DNA of 64,000 bases, taken from contig NZ_NISK01000002.1 of the NCBI RefSeq assembly GCF_002205675.1, forward strand, positions 248,001 to 312,000. The letters run 5' to 3'. The notes beneath the pieces were generated by a model. That model ran no database searches. It saw only the letters and a program-made list of their open reading frames with translations, and had not been told where the DNA came from. Source of the DNA: Sphingopyxis bauzanensis. Its GTDB lineage: Bacteria > Pseudomonadota > Alphaproteobacteria > Sphingomonadales > Sphingomonadaceae. Below are positions 35,009-43,422 of this stretch, one piece after another; the stretch's first letter is position 1; the number at the start of each line of letters is the position of its first letter. A program made the position numbers and the translations under genes.

Positions 35009-35927
35009 GGCCTTCGTTTTTCCTGCTCCGCATGGCTCCGCCAACGGCACCGAAGCCAAGCAATAGCGTCAACCAAACCCCGGGTTCGGGCACGGGCGAC
35101 GATATCGTGGCATCACCATAGAGAGGCGTGAATCTGGTTGCTTCCGACCAGCCTGGCGGAACATCCGGGCCGAAGAGCACGTTCCCATCATCATCTAAAA
35201 GGAGATTTCCGTTGTCGTCGTAGAGGGGTTCGGGCGGGTGGCCAGCATTGAAATACGTCTGGGTGAACACATCGGTGTCCCGGGGCGCAGAGCCGATAAG
35301 CAATCCATTCGAATTCATGACCATCTGCTGCACGCCGCCCAGCTGGAATCCAACATATGCGCCGGGCAAGGGTTCCGCCCCTGGCCGATATCCCGCGGCG
35401 AGTCCAACCCCGCTGAAAAGCTGATCCGCGGTCAAGAAGCGATCGAGCGAAAAGAGCTGTCCTTGAAGGGCAGGCGCAAAAGGCGAGGAGTAGAATATCT
35501 CTCCGGTATCTGGATCTGAAGCGTAACGTGGCTCATCCTGGTTATAGAAGTTGAAAGTATACGCTTCGAACCCGTAATACCCTTAGTCTTGGTCTGTCCC
35601 AATGCGCCTGAATGCGCTGGTCCCGTAGTTAGCGGTATTGCTGAACCCGACAGCGAGGTAGTTTCCCGTCCCCAGACTGGACAGATCGTTCGAGGTCGCA
35701 CCGACCGGCAGCAATCCATCGAAGGAGATAATTCCTTCCCTATAGATATAGGCCGTCGAGAAGATACCCGATGCCCACACATCGACACCCGTACAATTCG
35801 TGCTGCCCAGCGAGCAGGCCGCCCCTCCGAACGGCACATCGACCTGCGTTCCTCGTCCTGCCATCGCCGGCACGGCTAAAAGAGCGCAGGCGCTAATCGC
35901 GCATAACTTTGCAAACCGGCCCAGCAT
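34992..35927 (-). pseudogene. PEP-CTERM protein gene interrupted by an in-frame TAA
   Basis: Starts at 35927 with a signal peptide (MLGRFAKLCAIS, AMA cleavage), reads to codon ~114, then meets TAA at 35583-35585. The same frame continues past the stop (GYYGFEAYTFNFYN, then GQLFSLDRFLTADQLFSG) with no further stop to a C-terminal signal VPEPGVWLTLLLGFGAVGG and RSRK. The two halves would make a ~311-residue PEP-CTERM protein. A single base change explains it. Either a nonsense mutation, a sequencing error or readthrough is possible. The end overlaps the TIR-TPR gene by 17 bases. Confidence 0.8.
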
Positions 35928-36400
35928 ATTTAATCCCCCACCCAAGGCCGGTTCTTGGCATCCTTAGGTAAAACTGGCAATTGTCATGTTAATGTTAATT
36001 GCTCGACCGTGTCCCTCAAATGGACGCCATGTCAAATCGAGCGAAATCCACAGGGTTTGTGGTCGGCAGCGATGTGCTGAGAGGAAAACGCGGAAAGACA
36101 GCGGTTATTAGGACGGTTGGAGAATCGATCGGCCCCCACCGAGTGGGCCGGGCCCTTGCTATCGAGACCCACGAAAACTGGCTTGAGGCTAATCGATATC
36201 TTAACATGAACAACCTGAAGGAGATGACGAAAGCCGAACTACGTCAAGCCGCATAACCAACCCGCCAGCGCTGACCGCTCCATCCAACGGCTAATCGCAG
36301 CAGCCAGCGATGGCACCGCGTTTCAATAGCGCGGTGAGAACAATAGCCGCCACAGGCTTGCAAGCGCTGGCAGTCGACGCCTCGCGATGCAATGCTTCTG
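35928..36400. other. Intergenic region with one possible small gene
   Basis: Low-GC stretch between the leftward PEP-CTERM gene and the PilZ-XRE gene. The only candidate is the weak rightward frame listed separately (36020-36256). No hairpin or promoter box stands out. Confidence 0.35.
36020..36256 (+). CDS. Possible small protein, unknown
   Basis: A 78-residue frame (MDAMSNRAKSTGFVVGSD...) ending KEMTKAELRQAA. There is no ribosome site upstream, and no family is recognised. Codon use is plausible but not strong, and the region is lower in GC than its neighbours. Reported with low confidence. Confidence 0.3.
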   Translation: MDAMSNRAKSTGFVVGSDVLRGKRGKTAVIRTVGESIGPHRVGRALAIETHENWLEANRYLNMNNLKEMTKAELRQAA

Positions 36401-37084
36401 TCAAATCTCGATGAAAATCCGGATCTTGTCGGGGCTAGCTCCCGTTGCGCGGGCAATGCGATCGCGCCCTTGAACAATGAGATCCTCATAGGGCTCGGCG
36501 GCGAGATCGACGAGCAGCTGGGTCACCGGCACGCCAAGCAGCGCGGCGAGCGCCGTCATCCGGTCGGGCTTGGGCCGCGCCCGTCCCTTTTCCCAGCCCG
36601 AGATCGAAGGCGCGCTGACGTCCATCTCGGCCGCAACGTCGGCCTGGCTGAGGCCGCGGGCAATGCGGAGACGTCTCAGATTGGCGCCAAACCGGAGGGC
36701 CGGGTTGTGCACTTCGCTGGTCCCCGACGGCGTCGGGGCTTCGGGTGCTGATACCGGCGGAGCCAATCCGCGCAACTCGGCCGCGCTGACCGCAGCGGCT
36801 GAGATCGGCGATTTGAATTCGCAACCGAACAAGGAACCGCTCGCCCAGAGCAGCCGCGCGGTCACCACCCCGGCGTGCGGCAGTTCGACGTCGATCTTGT
36901 CATCGATGGCGAGGCCGGCATTACATTCGATCAGCATCCCGCTCTGCGAGATGTTGTGAATCGTAACAACCAGCCCCTCACCGCCCGCATGGGCGGCGGG
37001 CACATCGAGCTGAAGTTTGCGGCGCGGCTTGCGCCTGCTGCCGGCATCGGCTGCCGGCGACTGAAGATATGCAGAAATGGCCAT
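36401..37084 (-). CDS. PilZ domain fused to XRE-type HTH
   Basis: A 227-residue protein. Residues ~18-95 are a PilZ-like domain: RRKPRRKLQLDVP (the RxxxR c-di-GMP motif), NISQSGMLIECN (the D/NxSxxG motif). Residues ~128-185 are an XRE HTH (NLRRLRIARGLSQADVAAEM, SISGWEKGRARP). The two are linked by a Pro/Ala stretch. ATG at 37084 is chosen; a TTG at 37114 would add ten residues. This would couple c-di-GMP binding to DNA binding, if the PilZ motifs bind. Targets are unknown. It lies between TIR-TPR and PEP-CTERM genes. Confidence 0.82.
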   Translation of the reverse strand: MAISAYLQSPAADAGSRRKPRRKLQLDVPAAHAGGEGLVVTIHNISQSGMLIECNAGLAIDDKIDVELPHAGVVTARLLWASGSLFGCEFKSPISAAAVSAAELRGLAPPVSAPEAPTPSGTSEVHNPALRFGANLRRLRIARGLSQADVAAEMDVSAPSISGWEKGRARPKPDRMTALAALLGVPVTQLLVDLAAEPYEDLIVQGRDRIARATGASPDKIRIFIEI

Positions 37085-37589
37085 AGCCTCATTGTCGGTG
37101 CGCGCGGTTAACAAAATGCTAGCGCCGCAGCAGCAAATGACGCGGCGAACCGCCGCGGCGCGGTTCGGCGGAGCGTCAGGACCTGCAAGTGAAGCGGGGG
37201 ACGCTCCCCGTCATGGCGCTCGGAACCCGAGTCGGTTTGCCGGGATCGTCCTAAATGCCGTATCCGCGCCCGAACATGTAACAACTTTTACAAAACTGTG
37301 GTCAATTCGGTCGCTGCAGGAATTCGGCCGAACGACATCGCCAGGGTCACCCCGTAGTCCGCGCGCCTCGTCCGCTAGCCGCCAGACGGCCATTCCTACA
37401 CGCCGACTATTAACTTTAATTGTTTGTTTTCTGATGGATAGTCAGCATATCCTCGACGAACAATAACCACGCTCTTGCTGCGGATCGAAGATTTACAAGT
37501 GGGTCCGGCACTGTGCCCGAACGGGACATGGGGGCTGAAGGCAAAACAAATTTCTTCACGCGATGTAATATTTGCGCTACCCCGCTGAT
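37085..37589. other. Intergenic region upstream of a PEP-CTERM gene
   Basis: About 500 bases, locally AT-rich near 37400-37460, between the PilZ-XRE and PEP-CTERM genes. Probably carries both divergent promoters; no consensus was recognised. Confidence 0.35.
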
Positions 37590-38225
37590 ATGTCTCGGTT
37601 GATCGCATTTATAGCTGAAAAGCGTCGCGTCGCAGCAATGGCGCTTGCCATGCTTGTGCTCGCGCTGATGTCGGTGACCATTCCGGCTTTCAGCGGCGAC
37701 GGCGGCAGCCTGATGGCCCAGACTTCTGATGCACTCGATCGCTACCTCGGCCGCTCGCCCGGCGAAAGATCGGAAACCGATCTTCTCAAGGGCAAGGCGA
37801 GCAAGGGCCCGTCGCTGACCGATCGGCTGATGGGTCGGCGCGGCAATGGCGGCGGCGAACCCGAGCAGCGGGCGCTAGGCAAGATTTTCGACACGACCCC
37901 CGAGGCATCGCTCGGCGAAATGGCAGGCGTTCCCGGACCTATTGATCTGGCGGCGCCTCCTCCCTCCGATCTGCTCCCGCTGGGATCGGTCGGTGGCGCG
38001 CCGGGCGGCGTTGGCACGCCTGGCACCCCCGGTGGTATCGGAGGCATCCTGCCGCCTCCCACGTCAACCACCCCCGTCGAGCCCGTTCCGCCCGGCACCG
38101 AGACGCCAGTCGCGCCGGTCCCTGAACCGGCTACCTGGGCGATGATGCTGATCGGCTTCGGCCTGTGCGCGGCGGCCATGCGGCGGCGCAAAAATTCGGC
38201 TGAAAGCACGCTGCGCCCGGCATGA
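37590..38225 (+). CDS. PEP-CTERM protein with Pro/Gly-rich body
   Basis: A 211-residue protein. Signal segment VAAMALAMLVLALMSVTIPA ends before a polar body with Gly/Pro repeats (GGVGTPGTPGGIGGILPPP), then the sorting signal VPEPATWAMMLIGFGLC and RRRK. The ATG at 37590 lacks a clear ribosome site. Its stop overlaps the L,D-transpeptidase start (ATGA), so the two are translationally coupled. It is a likely substrate for the exosortase 2.5 kb downstream. The Pro-rich body could span the periplasm; function unknown. Confidence 0.8.
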   Translation: MSRLIAFIAEKRRVAAMALAMLVLALMSVTIPAFSGDGGSLMAQTSDALDRYLGRSPGERSETDLLKGKASKGPSLTDRLMGRRGNGGGEPEQRALGKIFDTTPEASLGEMAGVPGPIDLAAPPPSDLLPLGSVGGAPGGVGTPGTPGGIGGILPPPTSTTPVEPVPPGTETPVAPVPEPATWAMMLIGFGLCAAAMRRRKNSAESTLRPA

Positions 38226-38902
38226 TAGGTCGCGGCCTGCTGGCGGCGCTGCTCCTCGTCGTCGCAATCGGTTCGGGCTTCCTGATTGCAAATAGTCTTG
38301 TGACCGTGCCGCTGATGGCAGGCGCAGCAGACCCTGCGGCGCAGGCTACCGCCGCCCCTCCTGAATTGCAGAACCCACAGCGCGATAACCTTTCGCCCGC
38401 TCAGCAAGCTGCGGCGCGCCGCAGCGGATTGCTGCCCGCCGGCGTCCGCTCACTGCTGCGGACCGAAGGCGTGATGCGGCACGGCGATTTTCGCTGGAAC
38501 GACGAGGGAGTCGCGGCAGGACCGCTCACCATCTGGGTCGATCTGCGAACCCAGCTGATCTCGGTGTTCCGGGGCGGTCATGAAATCGGCACCGCGGTGA
38601 TCGTCTATGGCGATGAAACGATGGAATCGCCGCTCGGCCGCTTCCCGATCCTCTCCAAGCATCGCGATTATCATTCGCGCACCTATGATGCGCCGATGCC
38701 GCATTCGCTGTTCATTACCAATACCGGGGTCGCGCTGCACGGCAGCCCGATGTCGAGCCGCCGCGCGACCCATGGCTGCATCGGCCTGCCCGACAAATTT
38801 GCGCAGCGCCTCTTCGATGCCGCCAGCATCGGCGACAGCGTCGAGATCATAAGATCGGCCGATATCGGCGCACCGCGCCGCCCGGCGGGCACCAACAGCT
38901 AA
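38222..38902 (+). CDS. L,D-transpeptidase (YkuD family) with N-terminal membrane anchor
   Basis: A 226-residue protein with an N-terminal hydrophobic segment (about residues 5-24), a Pro/Ala linker, and a YkuD domain (about 100-215) with TIWVDLRTQLISVFRGGHEI and the catalytic ALHGSPMSSRRATHGCIGL (nucleophile Cys in HGC). Such enzymes cross-link peptidoglycan or attach proteins to it in the periplasm. Its start overlaps the PEP-CTERM gene, suggesting that the two act together at the wall. No LysM domain is present. Confidence 0.88.
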   Translation: MIGRGLLAALLLVVAIGSGFLIANSLVTVPLMAGAADPAAQATAAPPELQNPQRDNLSPAQQAAARRSGLLPAGVRSLLRTEGVMRHGDFRWNDEGVAAGPLTIWVDLRTQLISVFRGGHEIGTAVIVYGDETMESPLGRFPILSKHRDYHSRTYDAPMPHSLFITNTGVALHGSPMSSRRATHGCIGLPDKFAQRLFDAASIGDSVEIIRSADIGAPRRPAGTNS

Positions 38903-38979
38903 TCAGAAATTAACCAAATCCTGCCACCTCGTCTTAGTCCGTTCGGAAGTAGGGCATCCCCGCTTCTTGGAGATGCACT

Positions 38980-39810
38980 ATGGCGCGGTTTGGCAAAACG
39001 ACAGGAAAGATCGCTTTTCTCGCGCTGGCAGCGACCGTGCTCACCGGCGCGCAGCCGCGCCTCGGCGCCATCAACGACCGGCTGCTCGACAGCCATAACC
39101 GCGAGCGTGCGCTCGCCGGCGTGCCGGCGCTGCGCTGGAACGGCGATCTCGCGCAGCGTGCGCAGGCCTGGGCAGATCATCTTGCCGCGACGGGGCGCTT
39201 CGAGCATTCGCCCAATGTCCCCGGGCGCCCGCTCGAGGGCGAGAATATCTGGGGTGGCACACCAGGCGCGTTCCGCCCGGAATCGATGGTTGATCTGTGG
39301 ATCGCCGAGAAAGAATATTTCGTTCCCGGCGTCTTTCCCCGCAACAGCCGCACGGGCCGCCCGCAGGATGTTTCGCATTATACCCAGCTGATCTGGGGCC
39401 GGTCGGGCGAGGTCGGCTGCGGCCTTGCCCAGAGCGACCGGGAAGAAATCCTCGTGTGCCGCTACAGTGAGCCCGGCAATGTGCGCGGACGCGATCCCTT
39501 CGCGCACGACTGGCAACGCGCGTTTGCGCCCCCTGCCCCGGGTCAATCGACCTTGAGACTGCCTTTCGCAATGTCGACCGCCAGCTTTGCCGGCGCCTCG
39601 TCGGCTCTGATCGAGGGCGCGACCGCGCTGCGCGGCAGCGCCGATGCATTGCCGTCGGTCAGCGCACCCGCCGTTTCATCGGCGGCCAGCCGCGGCCCGC
39701 GCGGCACAGTGCCGGCATATGGTGAGGCCAGCGTTACATCGCTGTCCAGTTCGGCCAGTCCCTCGATTTGTGGCTGGATGTCGAAGAACTGCTCCTGGCT
39801 GACCGACTGA
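38980..39810 (+). CDS. CAP domain (CRISP/Ves-like) exported protein with antisense-overlapping tail
   Basis: A 276-residue frame. Signal segment KIAFLALAATVLTGA, then a CAP domain (about 30-175): LLDSHNRERALAGVPALRWN, FEHSPNVPGRPLEGENIWG, HYTQLIWGRSGEVGCGL, and CRYSEPGNVRGRDPF. The GGAG motif lies before the ATG. The last ~90 residues (from 39543) overlap the SleB-like gene on the opposite strand and have no family pattern, so the true end may differ or the overlap may be real. CAP proteins are secreted with a metal-binding cavity; bacterial function is unsettled. Confidence 0.75.
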   Translation: MARFGKTTGKIAFLALAATVLTGAQPRLGAINDRLLDSHNRERALAGVPALRWNGDLAQRAQAWADHLAATGRFEHSPNVPGRPLEGENIWGGTPGAFRPESMVDLWIAEKEYFVPGVFPRNSRTGRPQDVSHYTQLIWGRSGEVGCGLAQSDREEILVCRYSEPGNVRGRDPFAHDWQRAFAPPAPGQSTLRLPFAMSTASFAGASSALIEGATALRGSADALPSVSAPAVSSAASRGPRGTVPAYGEASVTSLSSSASPSICGWMSKNCSWLTD

Positions 39811-40550
39811 CGGAACGCAGCGCGGCGTCCCCACCCGCCCGCCCAGCGGTAGAAGATATGACGGTCGATCTTCGCCAGCTTGGCGAGCGACGACGCCCAA
39901 TACGGCACGACATAGTCGGCGTGATAATGCGTTGCCATCCCGACGTTCGGCTCGACATAACCCGAAAGCGCCGCCAGCGCGACCTGCCGCGCTGCATCCC
40001 AGCCGGCGCGCGAGGGACGGCGGGCAAGACTACCGTCGCAGGTGAAGGTGAACTGGCAGCCGGTGCGCCGCTCCGACCCCTGATAGACGACGCCGCAGAT
40101 ACTGTTGGGAAAGGCCGGATGCCGGGCCCGATTCAGGATCACCTGCGCGACGCCGCGCTGGCCAGTGAGCGATTCCTGTGCGGCCTCATAATAGACAGCG
40201 GCGGTCAGGCAATCCATCGCCGAACGGCGTCCGACGAAGGCGGCGGCGTTGAGCGGCACAATGAGCGGCGGCGCGCGCTCGATCGGAGCGGTCGAAAAGG
40301 GCAGCGTTTCATTCTCGGCAAGCGCATCGTCGGGCGTCAAGGGCTTGTAGGCTTGCGGGAGTGGGAGCGGCGGTAAGGGTCTCGCGACGTCCGTAACTGC
40401 TCGCTGCGACGGCGAAGGCGATCGATCGACCCAGGGCGACGCTGCATAAAATGCCGCGGCTAGAACGCCGCCGATACCAGCAATCAGCAGCCCGGCGGCG
40501 ACCGCGCGGCGGCGGCGCGAAGCCGCGATCATAGGTGTGGTCGCCTTCAT
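39543..40550 (-). CDS. Cell wall hydrolase, SleB (Hydrolase_2) family, membrane-anchored
   Basis: A 335-residue protein with an N-terminal membrane segment (about residues 17-35), a Pro-rich linker, and a SleB-type domain: SAMDCLTAAVYYEAAQESL (catalytic Glu), GQRGVAQVILNRARHPAFPN, GCQFTFTCDGS, and ATHYHADYVVPYWASSL. Enzymes of this class cut peptidoglycan glycan strands. The ATG at 40550 gives a normal N terminus. The C-terminal tail overlaps the CAP frame by 268 bases. It fits an envelope-remodelling role next to the L,D-transpeptidase. Confidence 0.85.
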   Translation of the reverse strand: MKATTPMIAASRRRRAVAAGLLIAGIGGVLAAAFYAASPWVDRSPSPSQRAVTDVARPLPPLPLPQAYKPLTPDDALAENETLPFSTAPIERAPPLIVPLNAAAFVGRRSAMDCLTAAVYYEAAQESLTGQRGVAQVILNRARHPAFPNSICGVVYQGSERRTGCQFTFTCDGSLARRPSRAGWDAARQVALAALSGYVEPNVGMATHYHADYVVPYWASSLAKLAKIDRHIFYRWAGGWGRRAAFRQSVSQEQFFDIQPQIEGLAELDSDVTLASPYAGTVPRGPRLAADETAGALTDGNASALPRSAVAPSIRADEAPAKLAVDIAKGSLKVD

Positions 40551-40733
40551 CGGCACGCCGATTACACCAGATTCGCCGGCAATGCGCCCATGTTTATCGT
40601 GGAAGCGGGTCCAAGTGCGGGACAAAGCAGGCGAAATCTGTATCAGGGCGATACGGCGCGGCGCGATCGAAAGATTGGCAGGACGCGCACTTTGCTATAT
40701 TCCCCTGCCAAACCTTTCATAATCGAGAAAAGA

Positions 40734-41648
40734 ATGGCCACTGTCGCCAATGTTAAAGTCACCGGGGGACGGCCCAGCCGCATCCCGGAGCAGGTGTCGG
40801 CGAGCACGATCGTGCTGCTCGTCGGCCTGCTGCTGTTCAGCGTTCCCACGATGATGTTCGTCGTCGAGCAGTCATGGTCGGGCGAAGAAGGCGCGCATGG
40901 ACCGATCGTTCTGCTGACCGGATTGTGGCTCCTCCACCGGCGGTGGCGGGAAGTATCCGGCTATGCCGCGCCCGCGCCCTCCGGGATCGTCTGGCTGCTG
41001 CTCGCAATCCTGATCCCGCTGCAGATTTTCGCGCGGATAACCCAGATCGTCGAGATCGAAGGCTATCTGATGTATGCCGCGGTGCTGGTCATCCTCTACA
41101 GCATCGTCGGCCTCGAGGTGATGAAACGGCTCTGGTTCCCGCTCTTCTATCTCGCGTTTATTTTCCCGCCGCCCGAGACGTTCGTCGCCTTTGTGACCGT
41201 CCCGATGAAGATCTGGCTTTCCGAGGCCGCAATCTGGTTTCTCACCCTGTTCGGCTATCCGATCGGCGGCGAGGGCGTGCGCATCTATATCGGCCAATAT
41301 GAGTTACTAGTCGCCGCGGCCTGTTCCGGGATCAACTCGATCATCTCGCTTTCGGCCATTTCGCTCTTTTATATCTACATCCGGCATCAGGCGCGGTGGC
41401 GCTACGCGCTCCTGCTGGTGCTGCTGATCGTGCCCGTGGCGCTCGTCGCCAATTTTTTCCGCGTGTTGATCCTGATCCTGCTGACTTATCATGCGGGTGA
41501 AGCGGCCGCGCAGGGTTTCCTGCACAATTTTGCCGGGATCGTGATGTTCGCAATCGCGCTCATGACGATCTTTGGGCTCGACGTGATCCTGAAGCCGCTA
41601 TGGGACCGCTATATCGAGACCCCCGAAGAGGAGGCAGTCCATGGCTGA
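40734..41648 (+). CDS. Exosortase (probably XrtV type)
   Basis: A 304-residue polytopic protein with about eight hydrophobic spans. The active site matches the exosortase/archaeosortase family: AACSGINSIISLSA (catalytic Cys), NFFRVLILILL (Arg), then FLHNFAG (His). It cleaves PEP-CTERM signals at the membrane. The ATG at 40734 has GAGAAAAG upstream. The EpsI gene overlaps its end by eight bases, and EpsD follows. I suspect XrtV because a small accessory-like gene at 60330-60575 fits that type; this subtype is inference. Confidence 0.9.
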   Translation: MATVANVKVTGGRPSRIPEQVSASTIVLLVGLLLFSVPTMMFVVEQSWSGEEGAHGPIVLLTGLWLLHRRWREVSGYAAPAPSGIVWLLLAILIPLQIFARITQIVEIEGYLMYAAVLVILYSIVGLEVMKRLWFPLFYLAFIFPPPETFVAFVTVPMKIWLSEAAIWFLTLFGYPIGGEGVRIYIGQYELLVAAACSGINSIISLSAISLFYIYIRHQARWRYALLLVLLIVPVALVANFFRVLILILLTYHAGEAAAQGFLHNFAGIVMFAIALMTIFGLDVILKPLWDRYIETPEEEAVHG

Positions 41649-42348
41649 GCCGAGCAAATCACCCGTTACCTTCGACATCTCGCGCCGCAACATGCTCCTC
41701 GGCGTCGTGCTCGGCGGCGCGTCGGCCATCGCTTTTGCCCGGCAGCCAGCGATTGCCAACCCGAAGATTCCCGAAAAGCGTTTCGAAGAATGGGTTCCGA
41801 AAAACTTCGGTGCCTGGGATGAGGTATCGCAAAGCGGGGTCATACTGCCGCCACCCGATGCACTCAGCGACCGGCTTTACGATAATCTCATCACGCGCGT
41901 GTATGTCGCACCTGACCTCCCGCCGGTGATGCTGCTGCTGGCCTATAACAATGCGCAGGACGGGGTGCTGCAGGTGCATCGGCCGGAGTTTTGCTATCCG
42001 GTCGGCGGATTCCAGCTGACGCCGACGCGCGATATCATGATCGAGGCCAGCAACCGTTCGGTGCCCGCCAATTTTTTCACCGCGACCGCCCCGAACCGGG
42101 TGGAGCAAGTCGCCTATTTCACGCGCCTCGGCTCCGCCTATCCGAGAAAGTGGAGCGAGCAGCGCATTGCCGTGATGCGCGCCAACCTCGCTGGCGAGGT
42201 TCCCGACGGCATGATGATGCGCGTCTCGGTGCTCGGCACCGATCCGCGCGAAGCGCAAGGTCTGCTGACCGGTTTCGCGCGTCAGTTCATTGAAAATTCC
42301 AACCCGAAGATGCAGCATTTGCTGCTCGGTCCCGATACAAGAGGATAA
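41641..42348 (+). CDS. epsI: EpsI family exosortase-associated protein
   Basis: A 235-residue protein of the EpsI family, found directly after exosortases. Start has SRRNMLLGVVLGGASA, a twin-Arg-like signal with a hydrophobic segment. The body has the core AYNNAQDGVLQVHRPEFCYP and VGGFQLTPTR. It lies in the periplasm or anchored at the membrane. Its start overlaps the exosortase by eight bases, so the two are coupled. In some exosortases EpsI is fused. Its exact biochemical role is not established. Confidence 0.88.
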   Translation: MAEPSKSPVTFDISRRNMLLGVVLGGASAIAFARQPAIANPKIPEKRFEEWVPKNFGAWDEVSQSGVILPPPDALSDRLYDNLITRVYVAPDLPPVMLLLAYNNAQDGVLQVHRPEFCYPVGGFQLTPTRDIMIEASNRSVPANFFTATAPNRVEQVAYFTRLGSAYPRKWSEQRIAVMRANLAGEVPDGMMMRVSVLGTDPREAQGLLTGFARQFIENSNPKMQHLLLGPDTRG

Positions 42349-42351
42349 AAC

Positions 42352-43197
42352 ATGTACCGCACTGCTAGCATTGCCATCACTCTCGCGAGCTTGACCCTTG
42401 CCGGCTGCGGCAAGGAAGCGACCGGGCAGGTCGCCGCCGTTGTCAACGGCGAGGAAATCACCCTTCAGGAAATCAACGCCGAACTCGGCAACACGCCCAT
42501 CCCTGACGGAGTCGACAAAAAGGTCGTTCAGCAGGCAGCGCTGCAAAAGATCGTTGAGCGGCGCCTGCTTGCGCAAGCGGCGCGCGAGGATGGCCTCGAT
42601 AAGACCCCCGATTATCTGCTCCGCGAGCGCCAGCTGCGCGATGCACTGCTCGTCCAGTTGATGGGTCAGCGCGCTGAGCGTGCGCTGAAAGTTCCCGACC
42701 AGCAGGAGATCGACAAATTCATCAGCGACAATCCGCTGATGTTTGCGGAACGCAAGATCCTGACCATCGACCGGATCCAGTTTGCCCTCCCCGAAAAGGT
42801 CGACCAGCTCAAAGCGCTCGAAAATGATCATTCGATGGACGCCGTCGCAGCAAGGTTGCAGGAGATGGGCATCCCGTTTCGCCGCGACACCCCGCAGGTC
42901 GACGCTGCCTCGCTGGGCCAGCAGCGCATGGCGCAGATCCGCGCGCTGCCGGCTGGCGAACCTTTTGTCGTTCCCGAAAATGGCGTGGTGACGGTTGGCG
43001 TGATTGTCGGCGAACGCGCCGAACCCGTGTCGGCCAGCGACGCACGGCCGCTGGCGGTGCAGGCGCTGCGCAAGCAGAAACTCACCGAAACCGTGCAGCA
43101 ACGGCTGAAGCAGAGCCGCACGGCGGCCGAGATCGAGTATCAGGCGGGTTTTGCACCGCCTGCCGACAAGACGAAAGGCGCTGCCGAAAAGAAATAG
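42352..43197 (+). CDS. epsD: EpsD family peptidyl-prolyl isomerase-like lipoprotein
   Basis: A 281-residue protein with a lipoprotein signal (LTLAGC, Cys about residue 19) and a SurA/PpiD-like N-terminal chaperone part: AAVVNGEEITLQEINAELGN, VQQAALQKIVERRLLAQAA. The second half has a parvulin-like region (FAERKILTIDRIQF), but the catalytic pattern is weak. EpsD proteins accompany exosortase/EPS loci. The gene lies four bases after EpsI. A periplasmic folding role is inferred. Confidence 0.85.
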   Translation: MYRTASIAITLASLTLAGCGKEATGQVAAVVNGEEITLQEINAELGNTPIPDGVDKKVVQQAALQKIVERRLLAQAAREDGLDKTPDYLLRERQLRDALLVQLMGQRAERALKVPDQQEIDKFISDNPLMFAERKILTIDRIQFALPEKVDQLKALENDHSMDAVAARLQEMGIPFRRDTPQVDAASLGQQRMAQIRALPAGEPFVVPENGVVTVGVIVGERAEPVSASDARPLAVQALRKQKLTETVQQRLKQSRTAAEIEYQAGFAPPADKTKGAAEKK

Positions 43198-43204
43198 CGG
43201 CCCA

Positions 43205-43225
43205 TGCCACCCCGGCGGCGTGGCA
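43205..43225 (+). terminator. Possible terminator after EpsD
   Basis: TGCCAC (43205-43210) pairs with GTGGCA (43220-43225) across a 9-base loop just after the EpsD stop. No T-run. Confidence 0.4.
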
Positions 43226-43422
43226 GCAATCCGATGATCAGGAACAGGTCGCTGCAAGCGTAGCAACGCCGAACCAGCGTCACCCCAGCTACGATGCATC
43301 ACCGCGCAGTCGCATCGCACGGCGAATTGCGCTATTATGACGTGCGCAGCGTGCGCGTCATGATCAGGATTGCGATGGACCGGTAGCGCAATTGAGTCGC
43401 GACGCGCCATGGGGGGGGCGTC

